Of a stretch of 64,000 nt of DNA, positions 8,638 to 18,140 are shown piece by piece. The position numbers were made by a program, and so were the translations under genes. Below the pieces are notes generated by a model that was not told the origin of the DNA, did not search any database, and saw only the letters and a list, made by a program, of their open reading frames with translations. Within the stretch, counting starts at the first letter, position 1. Every line of letters starts with the position of its first letter. This DNA comes from Candidatus Villigracilis adiacens (GTDB lineage: Bacteria; Chloroflexota; Anaerolineae; Anaerolineales; Villigracilaceae): NCBI GenBank assembly GCA_016703605.1, contig JADJBU010000022.1, forward strand, positions 62,001-126,000, given 5' to 3'.

Positions 8638-9086
8638 TTGGCAGCCTCAAAGGTAACGCGGTAATCTTCATCTCTGATCTCATCCACCGACTGCCGGGGG
8701 AATGGCAGGACGCTTACAACCCGAATCGAATAACCGTTCAACTCGAAGCGCGGAGACACCCCCTCGAACTCCATTGGGGGCACGCTGCCGTTGGTGTCGG
8801 TAAATGTTGTCAACTGAAACTCGCCGAAAAAATTCGAAACGGATTTGACGGCAATCATGATCGTCACCGGTCCGCTCATCGCGCATTCGATTAAGAGCGG
8901 GCAACGCTCATCACCGGGCACACCGATCAGGGTGAGTTCGATATCCGTGCCGTTCAGCGCTGCGGACTGCCCCGGCGCAAGAGTAAAATCCGCGCCGACA
9001 TCGGTTGTGACAGGCGGCAGGGGCGTCGCGGTCCCGCAGGCTGAAAAAATCATCGAAAAAAGAACTGACACGACCATCTTTTTCAT
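8634..9086 (-). CDS. Small lipoprotein
   Basis: A 150-residue lipoprotein with signal peptide and lipobox FSAC, Cys17 being the acylation site. The mature part is a compact beta-rich domain with a RCPLLIEC segment whose two Cys could form a disulfide, a pattern seen in many small bacterial lipoproteins of unknown function. It sits directly after the EEP-family gene and overlaps the following methyltransferase gene by 4 bases. Confidence 0.85.
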   Translation of the reverse strand: MKKMVVSVLFSMIFSACGTATPLPPVTTDVGADFTLAPGQSAALNGTDIELTLIGVPGDERCPLLIECAMSGPVTIMIAVKSVSNFFGEFQLTTFTDTNGSVPPMEFEGVSPRFELNGYSIRVVSVLPFPRQSVDEIRDEDYRVTFEAAK

Positions 9087-9911
9087 CTAAACCTTATGTA
9101 CCTCGAAATATAACAACGAATGATCGGAATATTGCCTGATCCATTCATCCTTTTCCTGAGTGGTCTTTTTCTCCGCCCAGCCGCGGACAGAGACATCGCT
9201 TCCATCGAATTGAGTGAAGACCAGGTGGTCGGCGGCAACGACATGATCCAGGTTGGAATCGGGGATGGATGACTTGCTGCCATTCGACCAGGTGGCGGGA
9301 GCGCTTTTCGAAAGCAGGCGCATGTTCCGCTTTTTTGCCTGTTTTTCCAGTTTGGTCAACTCATCCGCGGCAGAGATGTCCCTGCCTTTTACAAATTTAT
9401 ATTCCATACCCATCGTATTGAAATCGCCGAGGAAGATGTAATTGGCGGAATCCCCGCCGGCTTTCTTTGCCGCCTTGTCGAGCGATTTGCGAAAATCAAC
9501 GGCGCGCAGCATCATGTCATCGCGCAAGCCGAGTCCGCGCGGGTCGTTGCCGCTGGCGGTATGCAGGAACAGGAGCGGATAATGCTTGTCCGCCACGGTG
9601 ACGGTCAACAAGGCTCCCGGGCGCATGGCGGTCGCGCCGGATTTGAACTCGATCTTCTGCGTAAAGAACGCCGTAAGCCCCTGCCTGATCCCCAACAGAA
9701 TTTCCTGCACCTGGGGTCCCTCGGTGATGTGGAAGGTGTAATCCTTCATATCCTGGACCAATTCCTTGAAGATCACCGAACCCTCCACTTCGTAAAGGGC
9801 GAAAATATCCGGCTTATGCTTTTTCAAGAAATCCACGACCCGCTCGACCCGCGAACGGTCCTCCTTGAAATGCTCCACATTCCACGATGCGACAGAAAAT
9901 GCCTTTGTCAT
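9087..9911 (-). CDS. Endonuclease/exonuclease/phosphatase family protein
   Basis: A 274-residue EEP-superfamily protein. Conserved metal and catalytic segments are present: WNVEHF at residues 10-15, YEVEG near 40 (a variant of the usual E-containing motif), LGDFNT near 174, and SDHSLL near 262. Known members cleave phosphodiester or phosphomonoester bonds in DNA, RNA or lipids; the substrate cannot be read from sequence. There is no signal peptide, so it is probably cytoplasmic. AAGGAGAA lies 4 nt before the ATG. It leads the three-gene minus-strand operon. Confidence 0.9.
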   Translation of the reverse strand: MTKAFSVASWNVEHFKEDRSRVERVVDFLKKHKPDIFALYEVEGSVIFKELVQDMKDYTFHITEGPQVQEILLGIRQGLTAFFTQKIEFKSGATAMRPGALLTVTVADKHYPLLFLHTASGNDPRGLGLRDDMMLRAVDFRKSLDKAAKKAGGDSANYIFLGDFNTMGMEYKFVKGRDISAADELTKLEKQAKKRNMRLLSKSAPATWSNGSKSSIPDSNLDHVVAADHLVFTQFDGSDVSVRGWAEKKTTQEKDEWIRQYSDHSLLYFEVHKV

Positions 9912-9978
9912 GGGGTTCTCCTTTTCCAGAATGCGGCGCCGAAAGGTCTACCTTGCGGCGAGACAAAAACCTTTATCC

Positions 9979-9984
9979 ATTATA
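9979..9984 (-). promoter_or_regulatory. -10 box for the EEP operon
   Basis: On the minus strand this reads TATAAT, about 67 nt before the ATG of the EEP-family gene. It is the only strong -10 candidate in the 102-bp gap. The -35 position is not convincing. Confidence 0.45.
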
Positions 9985-10013
9985 GTGTCTTCGCCTCGCA
10001 ACAACACAATGAA

Positions 10014-11204
10014 TCACCCAAATCTTCGCAGGGCTTTGTAGATCACCTGCGCGCCAAATTCGATGGCGGCGGCAGGGACGCGCTCGTCTGCGGCGTGGAT
10101 GATCTGCGAGAAATTGAAATCCTCCGGCAGGGTCATGGGCAGGTAGCCGTAGGTCTGGATTCCGATCTGCGAAAAGAAACGACCGTCGGTTACCCCGCTC
10201 AACAAGAGCGGGATGGGGATGCCTTCGGGATCGGATTCTTTCAGCACGTCTGCAAGCTTGTTGAAGAGCGACATATCCGGCTCGGCGGGACCCGGATCGA
10301 ACTGGATCAGGTCCAGCTGCACATCGTCCCCGACGATGGCGCGTAGTTCATGCAGCATATCGTCGGGAGTCTGCCCGGGCAATAAACGCCCGTCCAGTTC
10401 GACTGAAATTTCACTGGGGATGACGTTGATCTTGCTGCTGCCATGCAGGATGGTCGGGCTGACGGTGTTGCGGAAAAGCGGGTAGAACGTCCGCCCGCGG
10501 GAGCCGAGGGTCTTGAGCACAAAATCTGTCAGGGCAGGGTTCGCCAACTGGCCGAGGATCAAGCTCTGAGGTCCGCCCAGAGCCGAAGCCATCGCGTCCA
10601 CCATCATCTTTGCGGGCGGAGTCACATGAATGGGCAGGTCGTTTTCATCCAATGCCTTGAGCAGGCGGGCAAGTTTTGCAGAGGCGCCGCCCTTCTCCGG
10701 CATCGAGCCATGCCCGCCAAGCCCGCGCACGGTGGCTTTCATCCAGCAGACTTGTTTTTCCGAGATCATGATGGGATAAAAACGCTTGCCGCCGATGGTC
10801 AGGGTAAACCCGCCGAATTCGCCGATGGCGTATTTAATGCCCTTGAAAAGTTCGGCGTGTTCTTCGACGAGAAATTTTGCGCCGAAGTCGCCGCCCGCTT
10901 CTTCATCGCTGACGATTGCCAGCAGGATGTCGCCGGGCGGACGCAGCCCCTCGGCATTTGCCCGCAGGAACGCCGCGACCATCATTGCCACGCCGCCCTT
11001 CATGTCCAATGCGCCGCGCCCCCAAACATAACCATCGATGAGTTTGCCTTCGAAGGGCGGCTGCTGCCAGGGTTGGTTTTCCGTGGTGACAACGTCCACA
11101 TGACCGTACAAAAGAAGCGGCGGGGCTTTTCCTTCTCCGGGCAGCCGCGCGATCAGGTTGGGACGGTCGGGGTCGTTTAAATCACAAAGACCACGCTTTC
11201 GCAT
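10014..11204 (-). CDS. M20-family metallopeptidase, N-terminally truncated
   Basis: Related to ArgE/DapE/CPG2 zinc deacylases and peptidases. The zinc-site segments are present: YGHVDVV, GALDMKGG, SDEEAGG and a C-terminal IIHAADERVP. However, homology begins abruptly at DRPNLIARLPG, about 70 residues into a normal M20 protein, exactly where the terminator of the intron-containing tRNA ends. The usual N-terminal helices of the catalytic domain are missing. The only nearby start is an ATG inside the tRNA terminator hairpin (11202-11204), giving 396 residues; the frame stays open upstream but only through tRNA sequence. It is probably a damaged gene, or evidence of a rearrangement or assembly join. 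Confidence 0.75.
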   Translation of the reverse strand: MRKRGLCDLNDPDRPNLIARLPGEGKAPPLLLYGHVDVVTTENQPWQQPPFEGKLIDGYVWGRGALDMKGGVAMMVAAFLRANAEGLRPPGDILLAIVSDEEAGGDFGAKFLVEEHAELFKGIKYAIGEFGGFTLTIGGKRFYPIMISEKQVCWMKATVRGLGGHGSMPEKGGASAKLARLLKALDENDLPIHVTPPAKMMVDAMASALGGPQSLILGQLANPALTDFVLKTLGSRGRTFYPLFRNTVSPTILHGSSKINVIPSEISVELDGRLLPGQTPDDMLHELRAIVGDDVQLDLIQFDPGPAEPDMSLFNKLADVLKESDPEGIPIPLLLSGVTDGRFFSQIGIQTYGYLPMTLPEDFNFSQIIHAADERVPAAAIEFGAQVIYKALRRFG

Positions 11205-11213
11205 GGTCTTTGT
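11184..11213 (-). terminator. Hairpin after the initiator tRNA
   Basis: On the minus strand ACAAAGACC pairs with GGTCTTTGT around a GC-GAAA-GC tip, about 13 bp of stem, followed by a short T/A-rich stretch. It begins three bases after the tRNA 3' end and would terminate its transcript. It overlaps the candidate start of the M20 gene. Confidence 0.7.
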
Positions 11214-11215
11214 AG

Positions 11216-11527
11216 TAGCGGGGGCAGGACTTGAACCTGCGACCTTCGGGTTATGCATACCACTTCGGCTTTCGCCGCCCCCGCTCTGGGCGGGGTTCGT
11301 GGTCTGGACTTTCTCTTCACCCTCAGCATGAACTGTTAGGGTGCCTGCCATTAAGTCTCTACACCTTTCCCGTTTTCAACGGGACTTGGCTCGGGATTAC
11401 CATTTCAGGCTTCCCCGAATTTGACAGGTTTCACGGACGAGTTTCCTCGCCCGCAGCCCATTGCAGAAGAGATTTACCTATTAATTCTGCATCTGAGCCC
11501 GACGAGCTGCCACTGCTCCACCCCGCA
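11216..11527 (-). tRNA. Initiator tRNA-fMet(CAU), split by a group I intron
   Basis: Exon 1 is 11496-11527 (32 nt, ending at U33) and exon 2 is 11216-11255 (40 nt, positions 34-73). The joined 72-nt tRNA folds well: acceptor GCGGGG/CCCCGC with an unpaired T1:T72, D stem GAGC/GCTC, anticodon stem TCGGG/CCCGA with loop CTCATAA, and T stem GCAGG/CCTGC with loop TTCAAGT. The 1:72 mismatch and the three G-C pairs next to the anticodon loop are initiator hallmarks. CCA is not encoded. A good promoter lies upstream and a hairpin terminator follows. Confidence 0.93.
11256..11495 (-). other. Group I intron in the tRNA-fMet anticodon loop
   Basis: A 240-nt intron. The 5' exon ends in U and the intron ends in G, as group I chemistry requires. 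Read on the minus strand: a P1 candidate (GGCU of the exon with GGCU in the intron, including U-G), a P2 hairpin with GAAA tetraloop (GGGCGAG/CUCGUCC), P3 CCUGUC/GGCAGG, P4 UCGGG/CCCGA, P5 GCC/GGU, P6 CCCGU/ACGGG, the P7 strands in AGAGACUUAA and AAAGUCC, P8 CACCCU/AGGGUG, P9 ACCAC/GUGGU enclosing CCCCGC/GCGGGG and a CGGC-GAAA-GCCG hairpin. The layout resembles the small introns of cyanobacterial tRNA genes (IC3 type). No homing endonuclease frame fits inside. Confidence 0.92.
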
Positions 11528-11547
11528 TCGTTTAGTAAAGCCCGCCG

Positions 11548-11576
11548 ATATTACCAAGTAACAATGGAAAAGTCAA
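11548..11576 (-). promoter_or_regulatory. Promoter of the initiator tRNA
   Basis: On the minus strand TTGACT (11571-11576) and TAATAT (11548-11553) are separated by exactly 17 bp, a near-consensus vegetative promoter. Transcription would start about 14 nt before the tRNA 5' end. It is divergent from the promoter of the downstream plus-strand gene. Confidence 0.75.
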
Positions 11577-11602
11577 GCAAGAATGAAAATTGACCGCCCT
11601 GT

Positions 11603-11608
11603 TATAAT
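11603..11608 (+). promoter_or_regulatory. -10 box before the glycosyltransferase-NHL gene
   Basis: TATAAT about 84 nt before the ATG at 11692. No well-spaced -35 box is visible. Confidence 0.4.
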
Positions 11609-11691
11609 ACCTCTCACTAAACGCTAAACTTTCAAGAATATCATTCAGCCGGTTTATCACCATCATTATCAACAAACCAAGGTGTCACTCA

Positions 11692-14600
11692 ATGGATTCA
11701 AAACGTACCTGGCTCGACCGACCCATCCACCCCGCGCTGCCCGCCATCACAAATGAGATCATCATCTTTGCGCTGGTCATCCTGCTTGCCGTCGCCACGC
11801 GCTTCTATGATCTTGAGTCGCGCGTAATGAGTCACGACGAAAGCCTGCACACGTACTTCTCCTGGCTGCTATACCGCGGGCAGGGATACGAACACTCGCC
11901 CATGATGCACGGTCCATTCCAGTTCCACCTGGTTGCGCTTTCCTATTTCATCTTCGGCGCCAACGATTTCACCTCACGCATCCCGGCCGTCCTCTTCAGC
12001 ATCGCCAGCATCTGGATGGTCTGGTACTGGCGCAGGTACCTCGGAAAATGGGGCGCGCTTATCGCCGGGCTGCTGATGGTGATCTCGCCCTACATGCTTT
12101 ACTACGCGCGCTATGTCCGCAACGAATCATTCGTGGCATTCTCAGGCATACTCATGCTGTACGCCATCCTCCGGCATCTCGAGCAGGGCGGGCGAAAATA
12201 CCTTTACATGATCGCCCTCGCGTTAATGATTCACTTTACCGCGAAGGAAACCTCCTTTATTTACACGGCGCAAGCCCTCGTATATCTCGCCATCTACTTC
12301 ATCGTCCAGGTCTCGCGCACCCCCTGGAAAGGCGCAAAGGGAGATTACCGCGCATTCATCATATCGCTGTGCGCCACAATCCTGCTTGTGGGTCTCACTG
12401 TTGGATACGGAATCTATACACGCGATGCGCAAACCCTGACCGGAACCGAAACCGCCCAACCCGCCAACCCAGACGCCGCGCCCCTTTCCCCGCCCGAGCC
12501 TGTCTCGCTTTCCCTGACCGTGGTCTTCGCTGTGATCTCCGTGATCGCCTTCGTGGTCACCGCCTTCTTCCTCATCCGCGGCTACACATGGGAACGGCTG
12601 CGAAACAACCGTTCTTTTGAACTACTCATGGTGGTCGGCACCATCGTCCTGCCCCAGTTATCCCCATTTCTGATCGAAATGACCGGCGTAGTCATCCCAA
12701 CCACTGTGCCTGAACTCACCGCGCTCTCCGGCGACTGGCGTTCCATCCTGATCATTGGCGCCTGCATTCTGCTGTCCTTCATCCTTGCCATCGCGGTGGG
12801 AGCGGTCTGGAATCCCTCCAAATGGTGGCAGGCCTCGCTGATCTTCTGGGTTCCCTTCACCATCCTCTACACCACGGTCTTCACCAATCCCAACGGCTTC
12901 TTTACCGGCGCCATCGGCTCGCTCGGATACTGGATCGTCCAGCATGGGGTCGAACGCGGAAGCCAGCCCCCCTACTACTACCTGCTCGTGCAAATCCCCG
13001 TTTACGAATTCCTGCCTGCCCTTGGTCTGATCCTGGCTCTCATCCTCGGCTTCCGCCGAAAGGTATCCCTGCCCCCCGCCTGGGAAGAGGACATGATCGA
13101 CGGCTCATTTGACGGTAACTGGGACGCAGTCATCCAGCCGACGCCCGAACAACAGGAAGCCTACACCCGCGAAATGAACTTCATCAACATGTTCAGCCTG
13201 CTGGTTTGGTGGAGCGTCTTGAGCATTGCCGCGTTTTCCATTGCAGGCGAAAGGATGCCCTGGCTCACCGTCCACATGGCGTGGCCCATGATCCTCATCA
13301 GCGGCTGGGCGCTCGGACGCCTGATCGAGATCACAGATTGGCAGGCGCTGACACAAAAACAAGCCCCGGCGGGTCTGGCGGCGATTGCTGTTTTCATCCT
13401 TTCCGGAGCCAATGTCCTTTACGCATGGAATTCGCCCATCCGCCCATTCCAGGGGACTTCGCTCGAGCAACTGCAAGCCACCAATCAATTCCTGCTGCCC
13501 CTCGCGGTGGTCATCCTCAGCGCAGTTGCCGCCGTTTATTTTCTGCGCGAATGGACCATGCGGGACCTTCGCCATGTCTTCACCCTTGTCCTGTTCGGTT
13601 TCCTGGCTGTGTTTACGGTCCGCGCATCCTTCCGCGCCGCCTACATCACCTACGATCAGGCGACCGAGTTTCTCGTCTATGCCCACGGGGCAAGGGGCAT
13701 CAAGGATATCATCGAGCAGGCGGAGGAAATTTCGATACGCACCACCGGCGACATGAGCGTACGGATCGCCTACGACGCATCCGCGCCGGATACGGGGGTT
13801 TCGTGGCCCTTCGTCTGGTATCTGCGCGACTTCACCAACCAGACCTCCTTCGACCAGCCCACACGCTCCCTGAGAGACGCGGTTGTGGTTATTGTGGATG
13901 AAAAAAACTTCGACAAGATCGACCCGGCGCTTGGCACAGGCTATTACCGGGTGGATTACATCCGCATGTGGTGGCCCATGCAGGACTATTTCGGGCTGGT
14001 GAGCGACCGCGGAATATATGTAACCGCCATCGACTCTGCCTTTAGCGACGAGTTGGACGCGCGGCAACTCCCCGCCGAAATCCGCGATCAATTCAGTTTG
14101 ATGGGACGCCCCCTTTCCGATGGCGCGGCAGTAACTAAAAACCGCGCCGGTTCGGAGTGGGAAATTGCCGACGGCAGCCTGACGTACTACATCCGCAAAG
14201 ATGAGCAGTCACTGGGAGTTTACTACTACGACGAACTGCCCCAGGACTATGCCTGCACCGGGGTATTCAGCGTCTTCAAACTCAACAAGTTCAAGGATTA
14301 CTCCCGTTTCTGCGAGGGATTCACCGATCCGCAGATACGCGCGGGGCTTATTCAGATCTGGCTCAACCGCGATTACACCCTGTACGCCGAAGCCAAGGGA
14401 CGCTCCGATCTGACCCTTGCCGCATGGCAGCCCGCAGACCAAATGCGCCTTTACATTCGCCAGGATGTAGCCGCTCAAATGTGGAATTACGGGGTGGCTC
14501 CCACAGGCGGACCTGAAGTGGACGACCCAACCGAGGGGAAGTATGTTGTCTTCGCCTCCGACCTGATCTTCGATGCCGCGCAGGCGGAACCGATCCTTAT

Positions 14601-15471
14601 GAATGCGCCGCGCGCCATGGCGTTTGCGCCGGATGGAACCCTATACGTTGCGGATTCGCGCAATCATCGCGTCCTGCGCCTCGACCAGCAGGGGAACATC
14701 CTGAACGAATGGGGAACCTACGCAGACGGAGTCAGCGTGCCGGTTGGAGAGGGAACCTTCAACGAACCGTGGGGCATCGCTGTCGGACCGGACGGCTCGG
14801 TGTATGTCACCGATACCTGGAATCACCGCGTACAAAAATTCACAGCGGAGGGAAGGTTCCTGAAAGCCTGGGGCAGCTTTGGTCAGGGAGAAGAGCCGAC
14901 GTACTTCTACGGTCCACGCGGCCTGGCAGTCGATGCCGGGGGGCGGGTCTACGTCACTGATACCGGCAACAAGCGTATTGTCGTCTTCGATAAAGACGGG
15001 AATTTCATCACCGAATTCGGCTCGGCAGGATTCGACCCGGGGCAGTTCGATGAACCGACCAGCGTCACGGTTGACAGGAACGGCACGGTGTATGTGACCG
15101 ATACCTGGAACCAGCGCATCCAGACCTTCAAGCCGGACGCTTCGACCGAAACGCTTTCCTTCCTGCCGGATAAGCAATGGGATGTGTACGGCTGGTTCGG
15201 GCAATCGCTGGACAATAAGCCGTACATCGCGGTCAACGACGACCTGCATGTTTTCATCACCGACCCGGAAGGATACCGGATCATGGAGTTCGACCAGGAC
15301 GGAAACATTGTGCGCGTTTGGGGCGATTATGGCAACACCCCAACAGGTTTCGGGCTTGCCTCTGGGGTCGCCATTGATCCTTTTTATTTCAAAAATTTAG
15401 GGTCTGATTTTTTCTGGTGTATAATGCCCGTGCTTTACAGAAAACCAAACCCCTTCGAGGGAGAAAAATGA
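11692..15471 (+). CDS. Membrane glycosyltransferase (Agl23/TIGR03663-like) fused to NHL beta-propeller
   Basis: A 1259-residue protein. Residues 1 to about 690 contain roughly a dozen membrane helices with an early MSHDES segment resembling the catalytic loop of GT39/ArnT-like enzymes that use polyprenyl-phosphate sugars; the best match I can recall is TIGR03663. Residues about 970-1230 hold NHL blades ([58 protein letters not shown]), expected to lie outside the membrane. The last blade starts (SGVAID) but breaks off into a non-homologous tail that overlaps the sucC promoter, so the C terminus looks truncated. The stop overlaps the sucC ATG. Confidence 0.88.
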   Translation: MDSKRTWLDRPIHPALPAITNEIIIFALVILLAVATRFYDLESRVMSHDESLHTYFSWLLYRGQGYEHSPMMHGPFQFHLVALSYFIFGANDFTSRIPAVLFSIASIWMVWYWRRYLGKWGALIAGLLMVISPYMLYYARYVRNESFVAFSGILMLYAILRHLEQGGRKYLYMIALALMIHFTAKETSFIYTAQALVYLAIYFIVQVSRTPWKGAKGDYRAFIISLCATILLVGLTVGYGIYTRDAQTLTGTETAQPANPDAAPLSPPEPVSLSLTVVFAVISVIAFVVTAFFLIRGYTWERLRNNRSFELLMVVGTIVLPQLSPFLIEMTGVVIPTTVPELTALSGDWRSILIIGACILLSFILAIAVGAVWNPSKWWQASLIFWVPFTILYTTVFTNPNGFFTGAIGSLGYWIVQHGVERGSQPPYYYLLVQIPVYEFLPALGLILALILGFRRKVSLPPAWEEDMIDGSFDGNWDAVIQPTPEQQEAYTREMNFINMFSLLVWWSVLSIAAFSIAGERMPWLTVHMAWPMILISGWALGRLIEITDWQALTQKQAPAGLAAIAVFILSGANVLYAWNSPIRPFQGTSLEQLQATNQFLLPLAVVILSAVAAVYFLREWTMRDLRHVFTLVLFGFLAVFTVRASFRAAYITYDQATEFLVYAHGARGIKDIIEQAEEISIRTTGDMSVRIAYDASAPDTGVSWPFVWYLRDFTNQTSFDQPTRSLRDAVVVIVDEKNFDKIDPALGTGYYRVDYIRMWWPMQDYFGLVSDRGIYVTAIDSAFSDELDARQLPAEIRDQFSLMGRPLSDGAAVTKNRAGSEWEIADGSLTYYIRKDEQSLGVYYYDELPQDYACTGVFSVFKLNKFKDYSRFCEGFTDPQIRAGLIQIWLNRDYTLYAEAKGRSDLTLAAWQPADQMRLYIRQDVAAQMWNYGVAPTGGPEVDDPTEGKYVVFASDLIFDAAQAEPILMNAPRAMAFAPDGTLYVADSRNHRVLRLDQQGNILNEWGTYADGVSVPVGEGTFNEPWGIAVGPDGSVYVTDTWNHRVQKFTAEGRFLKAWGSFGQGEEPTYFYGPRGLAVDAGGRVYVTDTGNKRIVVFDKDGNFITEFGSAGFDPGQFDEPTSVTVDRNGTVYVTDTWNQRIQTFKPDASTETLSFLPDKQWDVYGWFGQSLDNKPYIAVNDDLHVFITDPEGYRIMEFDQDGNIVRVWGDYGNTPTGFGLASGVAIDPFYFKNLGSDFFWCIMPVLYRKPNPFEGEK
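15420..15425 (+). promoter_or_regulatory. -10 box for sucCD
   Basis: TGG-TG-TATAAT, an extended-type -10, lies inside the last codons of the upstream gene and 42 nt before the sucC ATG. The -35 region is weak. Confidence 0.5.
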
Positions 15472-16601
15472 AACTTCACGAATATCAATCCAAGAATATT
15501 TTTTCAAAGTTCGGCATCCCGATTCCCAAGGGACGGGTCGCGGCCACCGCTCAGGAAGCGAAACAGATCGCAGAAGAGCTTGGGGGCCGCGTTGTGATTA
15601 AATCGCAGGTTCTGGTCGGCGGGCGCGGCAAAGCCGGGGGCGTAAAACTCGCCAAAGACTCAGCCGAAGCCGAACAACTTGCGACCCAGATTCTCGGCAT
15701 GGAGATCAAGGGACTGCCCGTCCGCAAGGTTTTGGTGGACGAAGCCTCAGCCATTGACCAGGAAATCTACTTCGCCATCACAGACGACCGCGCCGCAAAA
15801 AAACCGGTGTTGATCGCCTCTGCGGCGGGCGGCATCGACATTGAAGATGTCGCGGCAAAAACGCCGGAGAAGATCATCAAGGTCAACATCGACCCGCTGC
15901 TCGGCCTGCGCGAATACCAGGCGCGCGATGTGGCAGTGGCGATTGACCTGCCCCGCGATTACTGGAAGGATTTTACAAAAATCGCCATGGGGCTTTGGCA
16001 GGTCTATCAAAGCACCGACGCATCGCTGGCGGAGATCAATCCGCTGGTCATCACCAAGGACAAAAAGATGATCGCGCTCGACGGCAAGATGATGATCGAC
16101 GACAATGCGCTCTTCCGCCAGCCCGAGTTGACCGAAATGCGCGATACCGACGAAGACGCCCCGGCTGAGATCGAGGCGCGGAAATACGGCCTGTCGTTCA
16201 TCAAACTGGACGGCAATATCGGCTGCATGGTCAACGGCGCGGGGCTGGCAATGACCAGCATGGACGTGATCAAACTCTTCGGGGGCGAACCCGCCAACTT
16301 CCTCGATGTGGGCGGCGGAGCCGGCGCGGAGAAAGTTGCAGCCGCCATGCGCATCATCCTGACCGACCCGAACGTCAAAGCCGTGCTGTTCAACATCTTT
16401 GGCGGCATCACCCGTTGCGATGAGGTTGCGCGCGGCATCCTGACCGCCATGGATGAAGTTAAACCAAAAGTGCCGATGGTGGTGCGCCTGGTCGGGACGA
16501 ACGCCGAAGAGGGACGCAAACTGCTGGAAAACGCAAACATGATCACCGCCGAAACACTGGCGGACGCGGCAAAGAAAGCCGTCGCGGCGGCAAAGGGATA
16601 G
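15468..16601 (+). CDS. sucC: Succinyl-CoA synthetase beta subunit
   Basis: A 377-residue ATP-grasp subunit of succinate-CoA ligase, which couples succinyl-CoA cleavage to nucleotide phosphorylation in the TCA cycle. The N terminus [12 protein letters not shown] is the family signature; the nucleotide-binding segment with [10 protein letters not shown] and the C-terminal [13 protein letters not shown]oA-ligase segment are intact. Length is normal. The ATG at 15468 has GAGGGAG 5 nt upstream and overlaps the previous stop (ATGA). sucD follows after a 97-bp gap that is filled by a palindromic repeat. Confidence 0.97.
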   Translation: MKLHEYQSKNIFSKFGIPIPKGRVAATAQEAKQIAEELGGRVVIKSQVLVGGRGKAGGVKLAKDSAEAEQLATQILGMEIKGLPVRKVLVDEASAIDQEIYFAITDDRAAKKPVLIASAAGGIDIEDVAAKTPEKIIKVNIDPLLGLREYQARDVAVAIDLPRDYWKDFTKIAMGLWQVYQSTDASLAEINPLVITKDKKMIALDGKMMIDDNALFRQPELTEMRDTDEDAPAEIEARKYGLSFIKLDGNIGCMVNGAGLAMTSMDVIKLFGGEPANFLDVGGGAGAEKVAAAMRIILTDPNVKAVLFNIFGGITRCDEVARGILTAMDEVKPKVPMVVRLVGTNAEEGRKLLENANMITAETLADAAKKAVAAAKG

Positions 16602-16608
16602 ACAATCT

Positions 16609-16686
16609 CGTCGTTGCGAAGAGGGCTTCAGCCCGACGAAGCAATCTCAGAATCAGCCGCGAGATTCCTTCGCCCATGCAATGACG
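16609..16686. repeat. Palindromic intergenic repeat between sucC and sucD
   Basis: CGTCGTTGCGAA at one end and TGCAATGACG at the other, with GACGAAGCAATCTC and GCGAGATTCCTTCG in the middle, form a nested imperfect palindrome. It resembles a repeat class common between genes in environmental genomes. It interrupts the sucCD operon and ends at the sucD ribosome-binding site, so it will be in the mRNA as a hairpin. Confidence 0.7.
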
Positions 16687-16698
16687 CTGGAGAATTTT

Positions 16699-17562
16699 AT
16701 GAGCATACTTGTAGATAAGAACACCCGCCTGCTCGTGCAGGGCATCACCGGTAACGAAGGCTTGTTCCATACCACACAGATGGCTGCCTACGGCACAAAC
16801 ATCGTCGGCGGCGTAACGCCCGGCAAAGGCGGCGAATGGGTACTGGATGGGAAAATCCCCGTCTTCGACTCGGTCAAATCCGCGAAGGAAGCGACCGACG
16901 CGAACGCCTCGATCATCTTCGTCCCCGCCCGCTTTGCTCCCGACGCCATGTTCGAATCCGCCGATGCGGGCATTCCCCTCATCATCTGCATCACAGAAGG
17001 CGTGGTCATCCACGACATGATGCGCGTCCGCAACTACCTCGACCAAAAAGGCGCGCGCCTGATCGGACCGAACTGCCCCGGTCTACTCACCCCCGGCGAA
17101 GCCAAAGTGGGCATCATCCCCGGCGACATCGCCATCCCCGGCAACGTCGGCGTGGTCTCCCGCTCCGGCACGCTGACCTACGAAGTGCTTTACGCCATGA
17201 AGAATCTTGGCATGGGAGCATCCACCTGCGTCGGCATCGGCGGCGACCCGGTCAACGGCACCAACTTCACCGATGTGCTCGAAATGTTCGAACACGATCC
17301 CAAGACCGAAAAGGTCATCATGATCGGCGAGATCGGCGGCAATGAAGAGGAAAAAGCCGCGGAGTTCATCCGCGCCAAAATGACAAAACCCGTCGCGTCC
17401 TTCATCGCCGGTCAGACCGCCCCTCCCGGAAAACGCATGGGGCACGCCGGAGCCATCATCGAAGGCGGAGCCGGAACCGCGGCAGACAAGGTCCGGGCGC
17501 TCGAAGCGGCGGGAGTCAAAGTTGCAAAACATCCCGAAGAGATCCCGACCCTGTTGCAATAG
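16699..17562 (+). CDS. sucD: Succinyl-CoA synthetase alpha subunit
   Basis: A 287-residue partner of SucC that binds CoA and carries the phosphorylated histidine. [18 protein letters not shown] is the normal N terminus; the ATG at 16699 is preferred over that at 16681 because GGAG precedes it by 6 nt and homology starts there. The active histidine is His249 in [10 protein letters not shown], and [17 protein letters not shown] is also conserved. Together the pair forms the standard alpha/beta enzyme. Confidence 0.97.
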   Translation: MSILVDKNTRLLVQGITGNEGLFHTTQMAAYGTNIVGGVTPGKGGEWVLDGKIPVFDSVKSAKEATDANASIIFVPARFAPDAMFESADAGIPLIICITEGVVIHDMMRVRNYLDQKGARLIGPNCPGLLTPGEAKVGIIPGDIAIPGNVGVVSRSGTLTYEVLYAMKNLGMGASTCVGIGGDPVNGTNFTDVLEMFEHDPKTEKVIMIGEIGGNEEEKAAEFIRAKMTKPVASFIAGQTAPPGKRMGHAGAIIEGGAGTAADKVRALEAAGVKVAKHPEEIPTLLQ

Positions 17563-17603
17563 AATGTCCGTCGCGCCAGGCTTAATGACTGATGGTTACG
17601 CAC

Positions 17604-17652
17604 CGTCCCGAAGGTTTTGATGAAAAACAAGCCTGAATTACGAGAATGTCGC
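17604..17652 (+). repeat. Interspersed repeat C, copy 1
   Basis: Starts CGTCCCGAAGGTTTTGA and ends GAGAATGTCGC. An inverted copy lies at 19209-19257, with most positions matching. The two copies flank acpP and the IPP isomerase gene. Directly downstream is a very C/G-rich stretch (17652-17684) with several runs of five to seven C or G. Confidence 0.75.
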
Positions 17653-17761
17653 CCCCACGGCCCCCCCGGGGGCGCCCCCCCGCGTAAGGTGAGTTAATGA
17701 GACTCGCCTCCTTAATCAGATCAACCCAACCCGGTTGGCGCAACGCCCCCCCAGAATCAAA

Positions 17762-17795
17762 AGAGCCGCCCCTCGACATCGCTCAGGGCGGCTCT
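17762..17795 (-). terminator. Terminator of acpP
   Basis: AGAGCCGCCC pairs with GGGCGGCTCT, a 10-bp stem; on the minus strand it is followed by TTTTG. It lies 23 bp after the acpP stop. Confidence 0.85.
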
Positions 17796-17817
17796 ACGGT
17801 TATAATCCCAAAATCAA

Positions 17818-18054
17818 TTACTTGCGGTTCGCGTCAATGTATTTGACCGCTTCGCCGACTGTGGTGATCTTCTGGGCGTCTTCGTCCGAAATCTCCGCGC
17901 CGAACTTGTCTTCAAACGCCATAATCAACTCGACAAGATCGAGCGAATCAGCCTCAAGCTCCTCGCGGAAGCGGGCTTCCATCGTGATCTTTTCTTCCTC
18001 GACATTGAGCAGGTCTTTAATGATTACCTTCAATTCAGTATAAGTGTCTGACAT
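17818..18054 (-). CDS. acpP: Acyl carrier protein
   Basis: A 78-residue acidic, helical carrier of fatty-acid intermediates. The phosphopantetheine attachment site is Ser37 in [10 protein letters not shown], and the helix-3 region [17 protein letters not shown] is normal. GGAGG precedes the start codon at a good distance. It stands alone here rather than in a fab operon; a strong terminator follows, and the divergent IPP isomerase gene lies upstream. Confidence 0.97.
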   Translation of the reverse strand: MSDTYTELKVIIKDLLNVEEEKITMEARFREELEADSLDLVELIMAFEDKFGAEISDEDAQKITTVGEAVKYIDANRK

Positions 18055-18140
18055 GACATCCTCCAGTTGGATTTTGATGGGAATTGTAATCGCATGGCTT
18101 GCGCTGTCAAGCCGTCAATCAAACACAGGAACACCCCCTC

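Noticed and set aside
11205..11351. Longer M20 peptidase reading through the tRNA to 11351
   Set aside because: The added residues come from tRNA exon 2 and intron sequence; they are not M20 homologous and the region is an RNA gene.
13105..14091. 328-codon frame opposite the glycosyltransferase-NHL gene, and similar ones at 18195-19094 and 22668-23300
   Set aside because: All are antisense to well-supported genes and show no family features.
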